Assembly (NCBI GenBank): GCA_021442155.1
Contig: JAKCPB010001392.1
Location: forward strand, 1 to 64,000
Length of the DNA stretch: 64,000 nt
DNA from: Cymbidium sinense
Taxonomy: Eukaryota > Streptophyta > Magnoliopsida > Asparagales > Orchidaceae
Direction of reading: 5' to 3'
The translations under genes and the position numbers were made by a program. Below, piece by piece: positions 24,560 to 35,739 of this stretch. How positions within the stretch are numbered: the first letter of the stretch is position 1; each line of letters starts with the position of its first letter. The notes beneath the pieces were generated by a model. That model was not told the DNA's origin. It made no database searches and saw nothing but the letters and a program-made list of their open reading frames with translations.

Positions 24560-24850
24560 GTAATGATGAAGCTTGTGTTTGAGGACCTAGTAGGACCTAG
24601 CAATCTGGTTGATGACCAACTGAGAATCCTCAAAGATGTTGATGCTCTTGACACTAATAGTGATGGCTAACTCTATATTGGTAATCAAAGCCTCATACTC
24701 AACTTTATTGTTGGTGCAGGGGTTGGAAAGATAGTATGAGAATCTCATCACATTGTAGTTTGGAGTTAGAAGAACTATTCTACCCCTACCTTTCTTGGGA
24801 TAATAGATCATGGTGCTTCACCTTTAATAAAAGAAGCAGCACCATCAAAA
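24560..24850 (-). pseudogene. Archaeal-type second RNase H (aRNH)
   Basis: The open stretch 24,811-24,587 contains LSNPCTNNKVEYEALITNIE and NIFEDSQLVINQI. These are the N-N-x-x-E-Y-E-A-L and D-S-Q-L-V motifs of the additional RNase H found between the ordinary RNase H and integrase in Tat/Ogre-type plant elements. This places the element in the Tat lineage rather than Athila or the chromoviruses. The domain would remove RNA from the RNA-DNA hybrid. The acidic residues of these motifs are still visible. Upstream parts of the domain are shifted out of frame. The host copy is at 40,160-40,440. Confidence 0.88.
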
Positions 24851-24879
24851 TACATCTCCCATCAGTGGTTAATGGCCTC

Positions 24880-25330
24880 CCCTAAGTTCATAATTTGTTC
24901 ATCAGGGAGATCGTCACTAAGCGGAGAATCAATAGGAAGTGGGTGTGCTGCTAAGAAATCTTCTAATGCCTATCCTTTTACCTCATGGAGGGGTACAAAT
25001 GTGATATAAAATTGTGAGAGTATCATGGACCAATGAGCCAAACATCTAAAATGCATTGGCTGTGTCATAAGGTATTACAGTGGATTGGTTTGAGAAATCA
25101 AGTTCACCTTATGAAAAAGCATATAGTGTCATAGCTTACGAGATGCGATCAAAGCTATATTCAATATTTCAATAGGTGGATAGTTTGCTTCAACAAGGAT
25201 TAACAATGGCGAGGTAGTAGAGAGCACTTTCCTTCCCATCATTGGCTTGGGCCAATGAGCACAGAAAGTCATCCAATCGTGAGTATAAAGGATCAATGGC
25301 TCGATAGGGATAAGGCGGCGGCTTCACCAA
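24880..25330 (-). pseudogene. Ribonuclease H domain (retroviral type), decayed
   Basis: It follows RT directly and carries the connection to the second RNase H. Readable remnants include LAQANDGKESALYYLA and, in other frames, AHWSMILSQFYITFVPLHEV and EDFLAAHPLPIDS, which match the tail of the ordinary RNase H and the ADFLADHP-type linker of Tat elements. Several stops and frameshifts break it and I cannot follow all catalytic residues. Confidence 0.75.
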
Positions 25331-26300
25331 GTACTCTTTGATGTCTTTGAATGTGTCGCACTTATCATCCCACTTAAACTTGGCATCCTTTTTGATAAGT
25401 GCTGAGAATGGTTGCATCTCCTCGATAGGTTTGAGATAAAGCATCTTAAATCTGTCAGTCATCCTTGAAAGGATCCGAGTTGAGTTAAAATTTTAGGAGG
25501 TGGAGTTTTTAAGATAGCTTTAATCTTTTTAGATCTATTTCTATTTCCCTGTCGAAATAAACCCAAGGAATTTCCGAGTGACTCGAATGCACAAAGGATT
25601 CATTTTGAGGTTATATTATCTTAATTTTGAAAACTACTCTCAAGTCAAAGAGGTGGTCTTCCTTTTCTATCTTGACTACTAGATCATCAACATAGCACTC
25701 AACGATGATGGATGAGTTCATTGAAGATCGATTCATGGCATGTTATGTAGCACCATTTTAAGGCTGAAAGGCATGACCCTATAATAGAGATTGATCGGGG
25801 TTGAAAGTAGTGTTTCTTTCATCTTCAAGAGACATCTTGATTTGGTTATAGCGGATGATCCATCCATGAAAAAAAAAATGAATGAGATGAGGCAATGTCC
25901 ACCATTAACTTTGGTATAGGAAGGAAACTCATCCTTAGGACATGCCTTATTTAAGTCCCTAAAATGATGCATATGTAATTTGGCCATTCTTCTTCTTAAC
26001 TGGGATGACACTAGCTAACCAAGTAGGATATTTTTCTTTCCTGATGAAACCAGGATCGATCAATTTCTTGGCTTTAGAAATGACCTGTTATTCAATTTCT
26101 AATCGCATGCGTCTAGGAGCTTGCTTAATAGCGGTAACATTAGGGTCTATTGCTAGCTTGTGGACTACTACGTTAGGAGATAATCCGACCATTTTTTCAT
26201 AACTCCATGTGAAGTAGTCTTTAAACTCGTTTAATAGAATAACTAAGTCATTGGTTTCTTCTACATTCAACAACAAACTGATGTATGTCGGGCGAGGATT
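25190..26300 (-). pseudogene. Reverse transcriptase of the minus-strand element, broken
   Basis: Reverse transcriptase copies the element RNA into cDNA. Reading downwards from 26,276: FTWSYEKMVGLSP, then KQAPRRMRLEIE, then a frame change to HFRDLNKACPKDEFP, FFMDGSSA (the FMDG motif with the first catalytic Asp), YYRVMPFSLKM, then ECYVDDLVVK with an intact YVDD box at 25,683-25,694. The thumb end, FSALIKKDAKFKWDDKCDTF, is in the open piece 25,462-25,190. The order and sequence are typical of Ty3/gypsy RT, and PRRMRPE with FRDLNKACPKD is characteristic of plant Tat elements. At least three frame breaks are present. The catalytic aspartates survive while the frame does not, which suggests random decay. 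Confidence 0.93.
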
Positions 26301-26321
26301 TTCTTCTTTGCTGAGATTGAT

Positions 26322-26690
26322 TTATTTAAGCTTGTCGATTATTGAATGAATCTCCTCCTCAAATTCTGGAAGTGCCTCTTTAACTTGAAGATCATCTGGA
26401 TCATCTAAAGTTTCTAAACACACATTCTCATAAGAGTTAGGGATGTGTGAGAAGAAACTATCAAACTCCAAATGGTTGGTAACAATGAGGCAATAATCTT
26501 CATCATCGACAGGACCCAATATACTGAATCCTAGTCCTACTCCAGATTGTGTTTTCCTGCCTATGTTGTTCCATAACTTTTCAAAGTATTCTGAACTATG
26601 CTTGGACCATGTGTGAGGAACTAAACCTTTATGTATAAGATTTTGAACACAAGGTGAGTAAAAGTCAAAAGGTAATTCCATTAATTCTTT
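26322..26690 (-). pseudogene. Protease-RT linker region
   Basis: A 119-codon open stretch (26,681-26,322) begins MELPFDFYSPCVQ and ends FEEEIHSIIDKLK. It includes HTWSKHSSEYFEKLW and GPVDDEDYCLIV. It sits between protease and RT of the same polyprotein, and a decayed counterpart in the host lies at 38,320-38,690 (TWSKHKSDYFERIW is readable there). No enzymatic motif is visible. I take it as the acidic linker of pol, and I do not recognise a separate function. Confidence 0.7.
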
Positions 26691-27480
26691 AAAGTATCTT
26701 CCTCAAGTCTACATCAAGCTCTGGACTTGAGGATGATGAAAAGAACCTCTTCTGCTTCATGTCACTGGAAGACATAGGGACTTCCTTAACTACAAAACCT
26801 TTAACTTTATGAGATGTAAGTGAGGTTAGAGCTAAGGTTCCTAACTTTCACTTAATAGTTCCACATAAACCAGATTTGAATACTTTACTTTGCTTGGAGG
26901 CCTGGTCTTCATTTCTGGTTGGATCAAATGTCACCTCCAATGGAACCTGCTAAGAGGGGTTGGCTAGTATACTAATAACATTAGACTCATCCACCGAGCT
27001 GGATTGCAAGTCTATATGAATAGTAGGGGTACTCATATGAACTGGAACACGACCTCAATTGGTGAAGGGTGTGGGGTCTCTCCCACGAACGCCTCTATTT
27101 CTCCTCTGCTTCTACTAGAGGTTGAGCCATCTACCCACATGTCCATATGATGGAATGAACTGTGGGTGGAATGTGATATCTTGGTCCACTTCTTCAATTC
27201 CCTTTCTTGCTCACTTGGACTTTTATTTTTCTTTTCATTTTCTTTTATCTTTTCTTTTGCTTCATTTTCTTTTGCTTTTATATTTTCATTTGAATTTTGT
27301 CCAAGTTCATGAGAAATGGTGTTTTGAGCAAGATAGTAGGTTGCATCCTCATAGATCTCAATCTCTAACTAAAATGGCTTTTCATCCCCATTGACATGGT
27401 ACTCAATTCTTTTTATGAACTTGATGCATGAAGGGAGGATGGAATGATCTTGTTCGATGTATCCAAGGCCTGCAAAGAAG
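26691..27480 (-). pseudogene. Distal pol linker (between protease and RT), decayed
   Basis: This contains a lysine-rich, A-rich stretch (GAAAAGAAAAG on minus, 27,215-27,290) and the conserved patch around HIPPTVHSIIWTCG-like residues near 27,130-27,180. It is collinear with 37,650-38,100 of the host. No domain is recognised. The window equivalent to 27,335-27,565 is where the two insertions entered the host copy. Confidence 0.65.
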
Positions 27481-27730
27481 TGAATGAAGTTTTGAATCAA
27501 TGATGTAGAACTTGGCTTCAGTGTTCTAGTCACTGATCTCCAATGGTAACACTATAGAACCTAAAGCTCGCTCACCTTGATCATTGAATCCTCTCAACAT
27601 CATCCTATCTCCTCAGAGTGTAGAGATGTCAATCTTCAAATAGGCAAGGGTCTTTAGACTCATAATGTTCACTGATGCACTAAAATCTATGAGAACCTTG
27701 GTGAGTTTGAACCTGTCCCTGTCGATTGTG
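27480..27730 (-). pseudogene. Aspartic protease, active site altered
   Basis: The minus strand reads TKVLIDFSASVNIMSLKTLA, then a stop, then DRMMLRGFNDQGERALG and SIVLPLEIS. In the family the active site is LID-S/G-G-A/S-S-V-N-I-L, so the D survives (codon near 27,690) while the following residues are F-S instead of a small residue and Gly. The retroviral-type protease would act as a dimer to mature Gag-Pol. The altered triad and the internal stop indicate a dead enzyme. The host copy is split over 4690-4857 and 12,484-12,721. Confidence 0.85.
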
Positions 27731-28560
27731 TTGTATAGAGGATGGTTGTGCTCCAAGTCCACCAGTAGAAGGTCTTCATCTATGAAGGTGATTCCTTGGG
27801 CTTCTTTTGCATAGTGTGCTTCCTCACCTATAGCGGTGAGCTAAGCATATTTTAGGATCAAGGCCTTTATTAGTGATTCCCTCATCTCTTTGGATAAGAT
27901 AAGGGCATCGTATATGATTAGCTTAGATGAAAACTTTCTTAGATGTGAAAGGATGTTGTAGTCCACCTTCGGCTGGTCTTCCACAAGCATATCAAAGGGT
28001 GGAATATCCTGTGAAAGGGCTTCTTGATCTTCAGTACCAATGACTTATTTCCCTCTATCTAGAGGTGTTGCCCTAGGAGGTAGAACCTTGCCACTATGGA
28101 GGTTGACTTCGGTAATCTCTTGAGGCAAGGTGGTGGAAGGTTCTACTTGCACTTAAGACTCACCTATAGCTTCTATAAGATTCTTGGAATCAGATGATTC
28201 CAAATCTATCTCAAGAGGTGAACCAGTATTGAGTTGGAAGATCCAACTCAATCGAAGAGGAAGATCAAATTATTATAGTTAATTAGACTTGAAGAGTTAT
28301 CATTAGGAATAGAAGAGACAACTCATAGAGACATATATAAAATTCAAAAGCTTTATTCTTCAATTTCTTGGAATTATTTGGAGGTACAAAGTAGAAGTCA
28401 AGTAGAGTGAGTGGAGTAAGGGATTTGATGCCCTTATCCTTTGATACAAGAGTTCTACTAGTAGAAGAAATAGAAGAACTGGAAGAAGTCACCGGTGTGG
28501 AAAACTGGAAGGCTATCTCGGGGCGACACATGCTACTACTCTTCTTGGTTCCCACCTTCC
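27731..28560 (-). pseudogene. Gag-protease linker of the minus-strand element
   Basis: The lower part (about 27,840-27,970) reads LSHLRKFSSKLIIYDALIL and MRESLIKAL, the conserved pre-protease segment of these elements. The upper part (28,555-28,283) is a serine-rich open stretch (PVTSSSSSISSTSRTLVS) with no recognised domain. It is collinear with 3860-4690 of the host. Confidence 0.75.
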
Positions 28561-28920
28561 TAGAGTTGCACTTGCAAACCTTCCTTGGTGTTGGAGGTTT
28601 AAGCTAACTCAAGCACGAAAGGTTCTTGATCTTCTGAATTATTTTCTTAGAGGTTTTATACAAAGAAATGTCCCAAACTTCTTTGGTTTTGGTAGGATCA
28701 CTTGTATCCCCAAGGATTACCCTAATGGAACTAAAAGGTTGTTCCACATGGTATTCATTTGGTATAACTACAACATCAGTCTTGAAACTATGTTCAAGCT
28801 AGTCCTTGAATGTGAAGCAATCCTCCAAATATGGCCCATAGGTGGTAGGGAAAAGTTTGGATCATGACTTTTGCCTACTTCCTCCGGTCTCCTAGGCTCG
28901 GGTAGCTAAAAATTAGGTTT
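28561..28920 (-). pseudogene. gag: gag zinc-knuckle region and C-terminus, decayed
   Basis: Readable pieces are TYGPYLEDCFTFKD, VIPNEYHVEQPFSSIRVILG and KTKEVWDISLYKTSKKIIQK, collinear with 3600-3830 of the host. The first piece corresponds to the second half of a CCHC knuckle (H...C); the CxxC half is not intact here. Stops interrupt the frame twice. It would have bound element RNA. Confidence 0.72.
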
Positions 28921-29166
28921 CTTTAAGAGATTCTTAAAGATTTTCCTAATTACCTTCTTGTTAAAAGGATAAGGTTTGTTTAACTTATCTAAAATAGTAG
29001 GTAGACCATAACTACTTGGTGAAAGCATGCTGCTCTTGGTGGTATGGCTAAGGTGGCGGTGTTGCATGGAGGGCTGGGGAGGCTGGTGTTGCCTCTGGTG
29101 GCAAAGGAGGTGGAGGCTGAGTGGTCTCTCAGACGATCTCTAGCTGGCCTTCCCTTATCAACTACA

Positions 29167-30018
29167 CTACTCATGGTTTCTTTCATAGACCTTTTGGGAC
29201 TTTTGCTTGGGCAACTGATCTGGAAAAGGCAACTGTTTAGCCTCTCCTTGTAGACTAGCCACCTTGTTTATTAGCTTCTCAAATGTCTTGATAGTGAAGC
29301 CCTTAAGCATGAAGGTGACCGGGCCATGAATATTCTTCAAGAGAATCTCAATGGTATTGTTACTATGGTTCACACTTCATACCAAATCGAGAATATAATC
29401 AATAAGTGACTCACCGGAGTGCTGTTGTGCTATAACAAGATCACCTATAGTAACCCTTTGTTGAGCTCCAGCAAATCTCTTGATGAAGAGTTTCTCAAAC
29501 TCAACAAATATCTTTATTGAACCATTGGGCAGTTCAACATGCCAATCAAAAGAAATACCCGCTAGGCTACTAACAAAGAGTCTAATGAGTAAAGCATCAC
29601 TGCCACCTGTGTTACAATAACTAGCCCTAAAGTGAGTTATATGCTGCCTAGGGTTCCCACTACCATCAAATTTCTTGAAGGAAGGAGGCACGAAACTATT
29701 GGTATATCGGATAGCATCAAATTCCTTTGGATAGGGTCTATCCTTTGGAACCAATGATCCTCCTCGGGCTTGAGCCAAAGCTTCCTTCACCTGCTTCTCA
29801 ACCATGGATTTTAGATCTTTTTCTTGTATGGAGGTACTATCCACTACCTTCCTATACAGGCTAGTGCTACCTTTCTCAATGGGAGGTAGAGTCTTAATTA
29901 GGTCTAATACATGCACTTGCTCAAGTGGACTGACATCAACTGTAATAGGATGAACTGAAGGGGCTTGTTTTTGAAGCACTGACACTATTGTTAACAAGTC
30001 TTGTAATTGATGTGCCAT
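29167..30018 (-). pseudogene. gag: gag core (capsid region) of the minus-strand element
   Basis: The longest open stretch in the window (30,018-29,377, 213 codons) begins MAHQLQDLLTIVSVLQ, continues through a K/E-rich segment (KDLKSMVEKQVKEALAQA) and then carries PPSFKKFDGSGNPRQHITHF, FVSSLAGISFDWHVELPNG, and EKLFIKRFAGAQQRVTIGDL. This is the retrotransposon gag domain that follows a P-x-F-x-x-F-D-G start. After a stop the next piece, 29,373-29,167, gives MARSP/IHGPVTFMLKGFTIKTFEK and SLQGEAKQLPFP, which continues the same domain. The match to the host at 2867-3180 is clear. The core is largely open, yet the protein as a whole is interrupted. Confidence 0.92.
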
Positions 30019-30019
30019 C

Positions 30020-31707
30020 CTATCAATCTTCTCATCCTTCTACCTTAATTAAAGTCAGGTGTTGGGCTGATTCTACGGTGTCCTCTTGATCAACCTCATC
30101 ACCTTCCATGGCTATTTCTCCCCAGAAGAGATCCTCTAGTATGTGCATACTCAGAATCTCCCATCAAGTCATCTTCATTGGGATTGAAGCTGACTCTCTC
30201 TTCATCAGACCAGGTATACCCTAAGATCTCCTTCTTCTCCATAAAATAATGTGCAACTATCTCATCTAAGGAATAATCTAACTCAGTAGGGTTAAATAGT
30301 TTAGGCTGACCAGTATGATCGCTATCATGAATTGAGAGGCACCAGACTTCTCCTATCACTGGGGAGTCAATCTTATGTGGACTTTACTCACTAGAAGAAT
30401 GATACTCTTGACTTCTACTAGTTGTAACAGGGGTAACAATCCTAGGATGATCCTCTACCACTATTGCAAATGAACTATCATCTAGAATATATGTGATAAT
30501 ATCATCATCTCTCCACATCCAGTGAGTTGGTGAAGGAACGATCGATGCTCGGGGTCGCCACTCCTTCACCACCTTGGGGTAGAAGGTCAAGCACCTACCA
30601 TAATGGGTGGTGTAGGAGTAGGATCCCTTGGTCATAGGATCATCAACGGGGTATGTTTATCCTCGGATGCAGTCTTCATGGCCTTAGATGGAATGGGAGA
30701 TGTTGTAACTGTGATGGCGGAAGGGGTAGAGCGTGGGGTGGAGACACCACGACTCTCTATATAACGCCCTATGGTGGCTGGTCCCAGAGAAGAATCTATC
30801 GGTATGGTAGATGGGTAGCACGCCGAGCTAGAACATCAACCAAAGTAGAAGCGGCTGACTGACGGCTAAACCTCCATTGCTCTCTGCTAGTAATGTGTGA
30901 TGAATGGGCCTCACGGGCCCTCTCTTGATGAATCTTCCTTCTACTATGTGGGGATAATGATCAAAGGTCAACCGACTCACATGTATGCTTTATGTACCTG
31001 GCATAGAATAATTCAGAGGCTGACATACGACCTCTTACTCCTGAAAACTGCTAGATATAAGTGCACCACTGGAGGAGGTGATGAACGATTCCTTTGGCAT
31101 CCTCTCTGTCTGATCCCTAGAGAGGATAAAACTAGTTTTCTATAACTAGTGGTGAACTGAAGATGGGAGACTCATCCATGGCTGATCGAGCTGCTTCCTT
31201 TAGCTCCCTAGCTATCCTAGTGTGGAATCGTTTGATCATATGGTTCTTGTTCCTACGCTAGGTGTGGGTAGGATGAGAGGAGTGCAAGCTAAACCAATAT
31301 TCAAATGTGGGGGAGGCAAGCCCTGAAAATAGAGGAGCCTTACCCTTGGAGGGTACATATGGTAGGGTGCTAGCCCGCACCTGGGCAACATGAGCAACTC
31401 TAGGATGAACGCAACGTCGATATGTGCTTGTTGTATGCTAAAGTCTATGGTATTTCCACAACTTTCCTCTTCAATGAGGAGACATCCAAATCTGAAGGTA
31501 AGTCTATCCTGATGACCAGCTTCTACCCGATCACCTTCATCCTACTGAATGTGGTTAGGGGAATGCCCTCACAAGTGATCTTGGCCCCCTCAAATATCGA
31601 TCAAAGTGAATCAAGTGGGTATGGTCTAGACTGGGGAAGTTAGTCTGATTTAAAGTTAGATCCATACCATGAGGGAAGGTGAAGACAAATTTTTGGGATC
31701 CAGCCAT
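30020..31707 (-). pseudogene. N-terminal gag or upstream ORF remnants
   Basis: The probable first Met is at 31,707, giving MAGSQKFVFTFPHGMDLTL and about 50 codons before a stop. Further open pieces follow: 31,370-31,140 (KGKAPLFSGLASPTFEYWF, MIKRFHTRIARELKEAA), 30,635-30,384 (MTKGSYSYTTHYGRCLTFYP) and 30,359-30,099 (acidic, DYSLDEIVAHYFMEKKEIL). Together they form about 1.7 kb of formerly coding DNA upstream of the capsid domain. Ogre-type elements have an extra ORF upstream of gag; this could be that ORF fused or adjacent to the gag N-terminus. I recognise no conserved domain in it. The host copy lacks this part. Confidence 0.6.
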
Positions 31708-31789
31708 ATTCAAACTGATTGAACTTTCTACCTTGCGAAAAAGAATCTACAATGAGCAATGAATTTGTATCAATTTTTTATCTCCATAG

Positions 31790-33700
31790 ATTTTGAATTT
31801 TGAATTTTGAAGATTTGAACCCACATCCAACAACTTGGAAGTGTTAAGTGGGGTTTAAATTTATTTAAGAAGATTGATTGAAAGAGGAATTTGAATATGA
31901 ATCCAAACTTCAACAAATTTAGGTATGTTGAAATATGGATTCAAAATTTTTGATAGGATGCTTCCATAGGTTCATTGATCTTTTGAATTTGAATTTTTGT
32001 GATTTTGAGGACCCTTTCCTTTAACAAATTTGGGTATGATAAAGTAAGGGTCAAATGATTTGGTTTTGTTAGATTGATTTTGAATTTCACTTACTTAGCA
32101 AATTTAGGTATGCTAAATGAAGTAAAAGTGATAGTTTCTTTTTGTGAATTTTGTTTTGATTTTGAAAATTTTGGAGTTCTTACTTAGCAAATTTAGGTAT
32201 GCTTAGTGAAGAATCCAAGTGTATATTGTTTAATTTTTGAAAATAGAATTCTTAGAAAATATAGGTATGCTAAGAAAATCCTAAGTGTTTCATTTGTTTG
32301 GAATATTTTGATTTTTGAAAAGGGTAGAACCCTTAGCAAATTTGGTATGCTAAGGGGATCCTAAGGTGATTCATTTTTTTATTGATGTGTTTTGAAAGTG
32401 GAAATCTAACTTTAGCAAATTTGGTATGCTAAAGGTGAAATCCCACTTTTTTTTGTGAAATGGAAATTTCACTTAGCAAATTTGAGTATGCTAATTGAAA
32501 TTCCAAATGGTGTGTTTAAAATTTTGATTTCATTTTTGGTTTTGAAAATGGAAACTTCTCCTTAGAAAATTTGGTATGCTAAGGGAAGAATATCCAATGG
32601 TGTTTGAGAAATTTTTGTTCTGACTTTGGAAACTTCACCTAATAAATGCTAGGTGAGGTTCCAAAATATGTTTTGAAAATGTTTGATTTTGATTTGAAAA
32701 CTTCACTTAGCAAATTGGAGTATGTTAAATGAAGTTCCAAATATTGTTTGAAAATTTTGAAATATGATTGTTGATTTTGATTTTAGATTTATAAAGTTCA
32801 CTTAACAAATTTGGGTATGTTAAGTGAAATTCCAAAATGTTGTTTGAATTTTTATTTTTTTTTGGATTTCGGATTTGTAAACTTTACTTAACAAATTTGG
32901 GTATGTTAAATGAAGTTCCAAATGTTGTTTGATAAATTTTGAAATATGATTGTTGATTTTTTTTATTTTTGGATTTACAAACTTCACATTAAATTTAGTA
33001 TGCTAAGTGAGGTTCCAAATGTATTTGAAATTTTTTGAAATATGATTGTTGGAATTTTAATTTTTGGGGACCTCCATTCAATAAATTTAGGTATTGTGGA
33101 ATGGAGATCAATTTTATTTTTGAAATATGAAATTTTTGTTTGTGATTGTTACTTTTGAAAGAGGTATTCCAACTTTAAAACATATGTGAGATATTTTTAA
33201 GTGGGATTTCCTAAAAGATATTTTATTTTTAGTTGGGAATGAAATCTACATTTAATAAACTTAAGTATATTAAATGAAGATGTTCATGTGTACTTTTTGA
33301 AAATTTTGATTTTGTTTACAAATGAACTTTCTATTCAATAAGGGTGAGTGTATTGAAATAGAAAAATTCATGTATGCTTTTGAAAATTTTTATGATTATG
33401 ATTGTGATTTTTGAAAAAGATGATTGCTCATTTATTTTGAAAATGAGGGTTTCATCAAAGTGAATTGAAGGAAGATGTTCATTTGTGGTTTTGAAAAAAA
33501 TATTATTAATTTTATTTTTGAAAATCTCTACATGTAACAATTATGGAAATTGTTAAATGAAGGTGACAAAATTTTGTGGAAAAAATTTTATTAAGTGCAT
33601 TTTTTGAAAAGGTGCTTTTGTAAAGGCAAAGTTATTTATTGTAGATTTATTATTTTAGGATGAACCTTTACTTATCATGAAAATGATAAGGAGGAAGTCT
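31790..33700 (-). repeat. Leader (5' UTR) array of about 18 hairpin-forming tandem repeats
   Basis: Units of roughly 70-110 bp each hold an inverted repeat round a short AATTTAGGTA-like loop. The usual form is ACTTAGCA-loop-TGCTAAGT. Arms differ between units but still pair: CCCTTAGCA with TGCTAAGGG (32,330-32,356), TTCACTTAACA with TGTTAAGTGAA (32,798-32,829), TGGAAATTTCA with TGAAATTCCA (32,461-32,505), CTCCATTC with GAATGGAG (33,072-33,106), CATTTAATA with TATTAAATG (33,245-33,280), and CTTATCAT with ATGATAAG (33,671-33,690). The array fills the space between the primer binding site and the first Met of the element, so it would be in the RNA leader. There is no coding potential. Confidence 0.88.
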
Positions 33701-33925
33701 TAAAGATGTTTCTTTTTATTTAGATCTTTTCATTTTACCCATTGGAGAAACAGTTTTAAGACAAAAAGAAATATCCTAAAATCTAAAGATGTTGGCTAAC
33801 TCAACCCAAGAATGATATGAGCTAAGTGCCAACGGAAAGAAGGATAGTCTCAAATTCATACCAAAGTATAAACTCACTATCAATACTTAAAGATAATGAT
33901 CGTTTACCAAAGATGGTGAGAGGAA
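33701..33925 (-). other. Leader between primer binding site and hairpin array
   Basis: No repeat or gene is seen. The sequence is mixed, moderately AT-rich, and contains no open frame of note. Its position between the presumed primer binding site and the repeat array makes it the start of the untranslated leader. Confidence 0.55.
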
Positions 33926-33946
33926 CCATCCCCAGTGGAGTTGCAA
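33926..33946 (-). promoter_or_regulatory. Primer binding site-like sequence
   Basis: On the minus strand this reads TTGCAACTCCACTGGGGATG, a few bases after the 5' LTR ends. It resembles the TGGCGACTCYRCTGGGGA type found after the LTR in Tat-group elements, with changes in the first bases. It would prime minus-strand DNA synthesis from a tRNA. The tRNA cannot be settled by eye. Confidence 0.55.
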
Positions 33947-35739
33947 TAAAAATCTATGGTTAAAAATTTCTATGGGGTCTCGGAGTTGCCTTTCAAATAT
34001 GTTGGTGAGAAATGAAAGAGGACATGACCCTTATAGCAATTCATCTTTTTAGGATGCCACGTAGATCCATAGATATACTTATTCAGGTGATCAAGAATGT
34101 CATCAAGGTATAGTGTATTATCTCAAAAGATAGAAGTCACTACCCTTTAATGGACCTAATCACCTCAGTAAGGACTCCTAAGGATAGTGGGTCTACATAT
34201 GTATCAGAGATTCTTTCCCTACTTTACATGGAAAAGTAAATTAGAATTTATTTTAAATTGGGGTCGCTAAGTTCCCAATAGGGGCAAGCCTCCATAGTTA
34301 ATTACATCCAAAGGGATGGGCTCCCTTAGGAAAACTCTCGATTAAGGTAAATGATCATTGTCTCTAAATATTTCAATAGGATAGGACTATTAATTAATTG
34401 GTTTATGTTTGAAGATCAAAATGGGACTGATCAAAATAGGGAGTTATTACCGAAGCCAAAATAAGAGATAAGTAGGATATTCCCACGATGCTAGGAAACC
34501 TAATGAGCATCTCAAACTATCCTATAGTTGGGCTTTACATTTTAGAAATTGATTTAGTTTATTTGAGTTACATTTTTCATTAGAATTTTAAGACTTAGGA
34601 TTCCTGAACACAACATTAAAGAAATGCCTAAGAGGTGAGGAATTATTCTTATGATCCACAGAAGTGAGAAGCAACCTTAGAACCTAAATCTAGGGAGCTT
34701 TGGCGAGGGCTGGAAGCACAACCTAAATCTAAGGTGAATAGTGGGTGATTGGTTTTCCTCCACATGAGAGGACAAACCACCCGATACTTTGGACATACAA
34801 CTACCTGGGGGTGGCCGCAAACTAACTCATAGAATTTTAAATACATGTAGGCAAGTCATTATACTTATGCATGATAGCTAGGCTGTTATTATTTAGAAAT
34901 AGGCTATGTCCTTAAACACACTCCCTAAAGAGACTAGATCATGTAAAGGGACATGGTTCAAATGACCTAAATTGAATGCAATTTCAAATTTCATTTTATT
35001 TTCATTTTTGGACAAATATTTTGACTTAGGCTAATAGGATTTTTTATGACTAATGCATGAGAAAAAAGATTATTGGCCAAAATCAATGAGAAGTGAGGAG
35101 GTGAGTTTCCACCACGGCTCTCAAAGGTTAAGCTGAGTTTCTCTAGAAAAGGAGGAAACCCTCCAATCAAGAGTGAAATAAGATGCATTTGTGCATGATA
35201 TTACAAATAAAATGCTCATTTAGCTAAGGGGTTGCTAATTCTTTTTCTTGATTTTAAACCTAAACTTTATGTGAGGTTATGAGTTGTTTAATTTGAATTT
35301 GAATTGTTAAGTTGGGTAAAAGATTAATTTTTCCCAAAAGAGCCTAATCCACATCCAAGCCATACATAAATCAAGGAAGAAATTAGAAAAATAATGCCAC
35401 TTAATGCAAAAGCTAAAAAAATCATTAATTAATTTATAAAGCTAATCAGAAAAAGAATAAATGACTATTATGGTCGGGCACCACTGCACAAACCCAAAAT
35501 ATCGAATATGGGTAGCCGAGCTCTACCCTTATACAACCTAGATTATAAATGAATCAAATTACAATTTAAGCAAAGGAATTTATTATTATGGAGGTCTTCA
35601 AGCTTTATTCTTCTTTCTTCCTTCTTCTTTCTTCTTTCTTATTCTTCTTTTCTTCCTTTGGTTCCTTCTTTTGGATGATTGGAAGGTGGATGCTCCAAGG
35701 TTTAGGTTTAGGTTAGGTTAGTCACATGGAGTGGATTGG

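Noticed and set aside
27122..27394. Plus-strand open frames at 27,122-27,394, 28,407-28,607, 29,044-29,253, 30,653-31,145 and 31,422-31,643
   Set aside because: They lie antisense to gag and pol of the minus-strand element, whose protein motifs are clear on the other strand.
31790..33700. CRISPR-like array in the regularly repeated leader
   Set aside because: Unit lengths vary, repeats are not exact, no unique spacers of fixed length are present, and the context is a plant retrotransposon.
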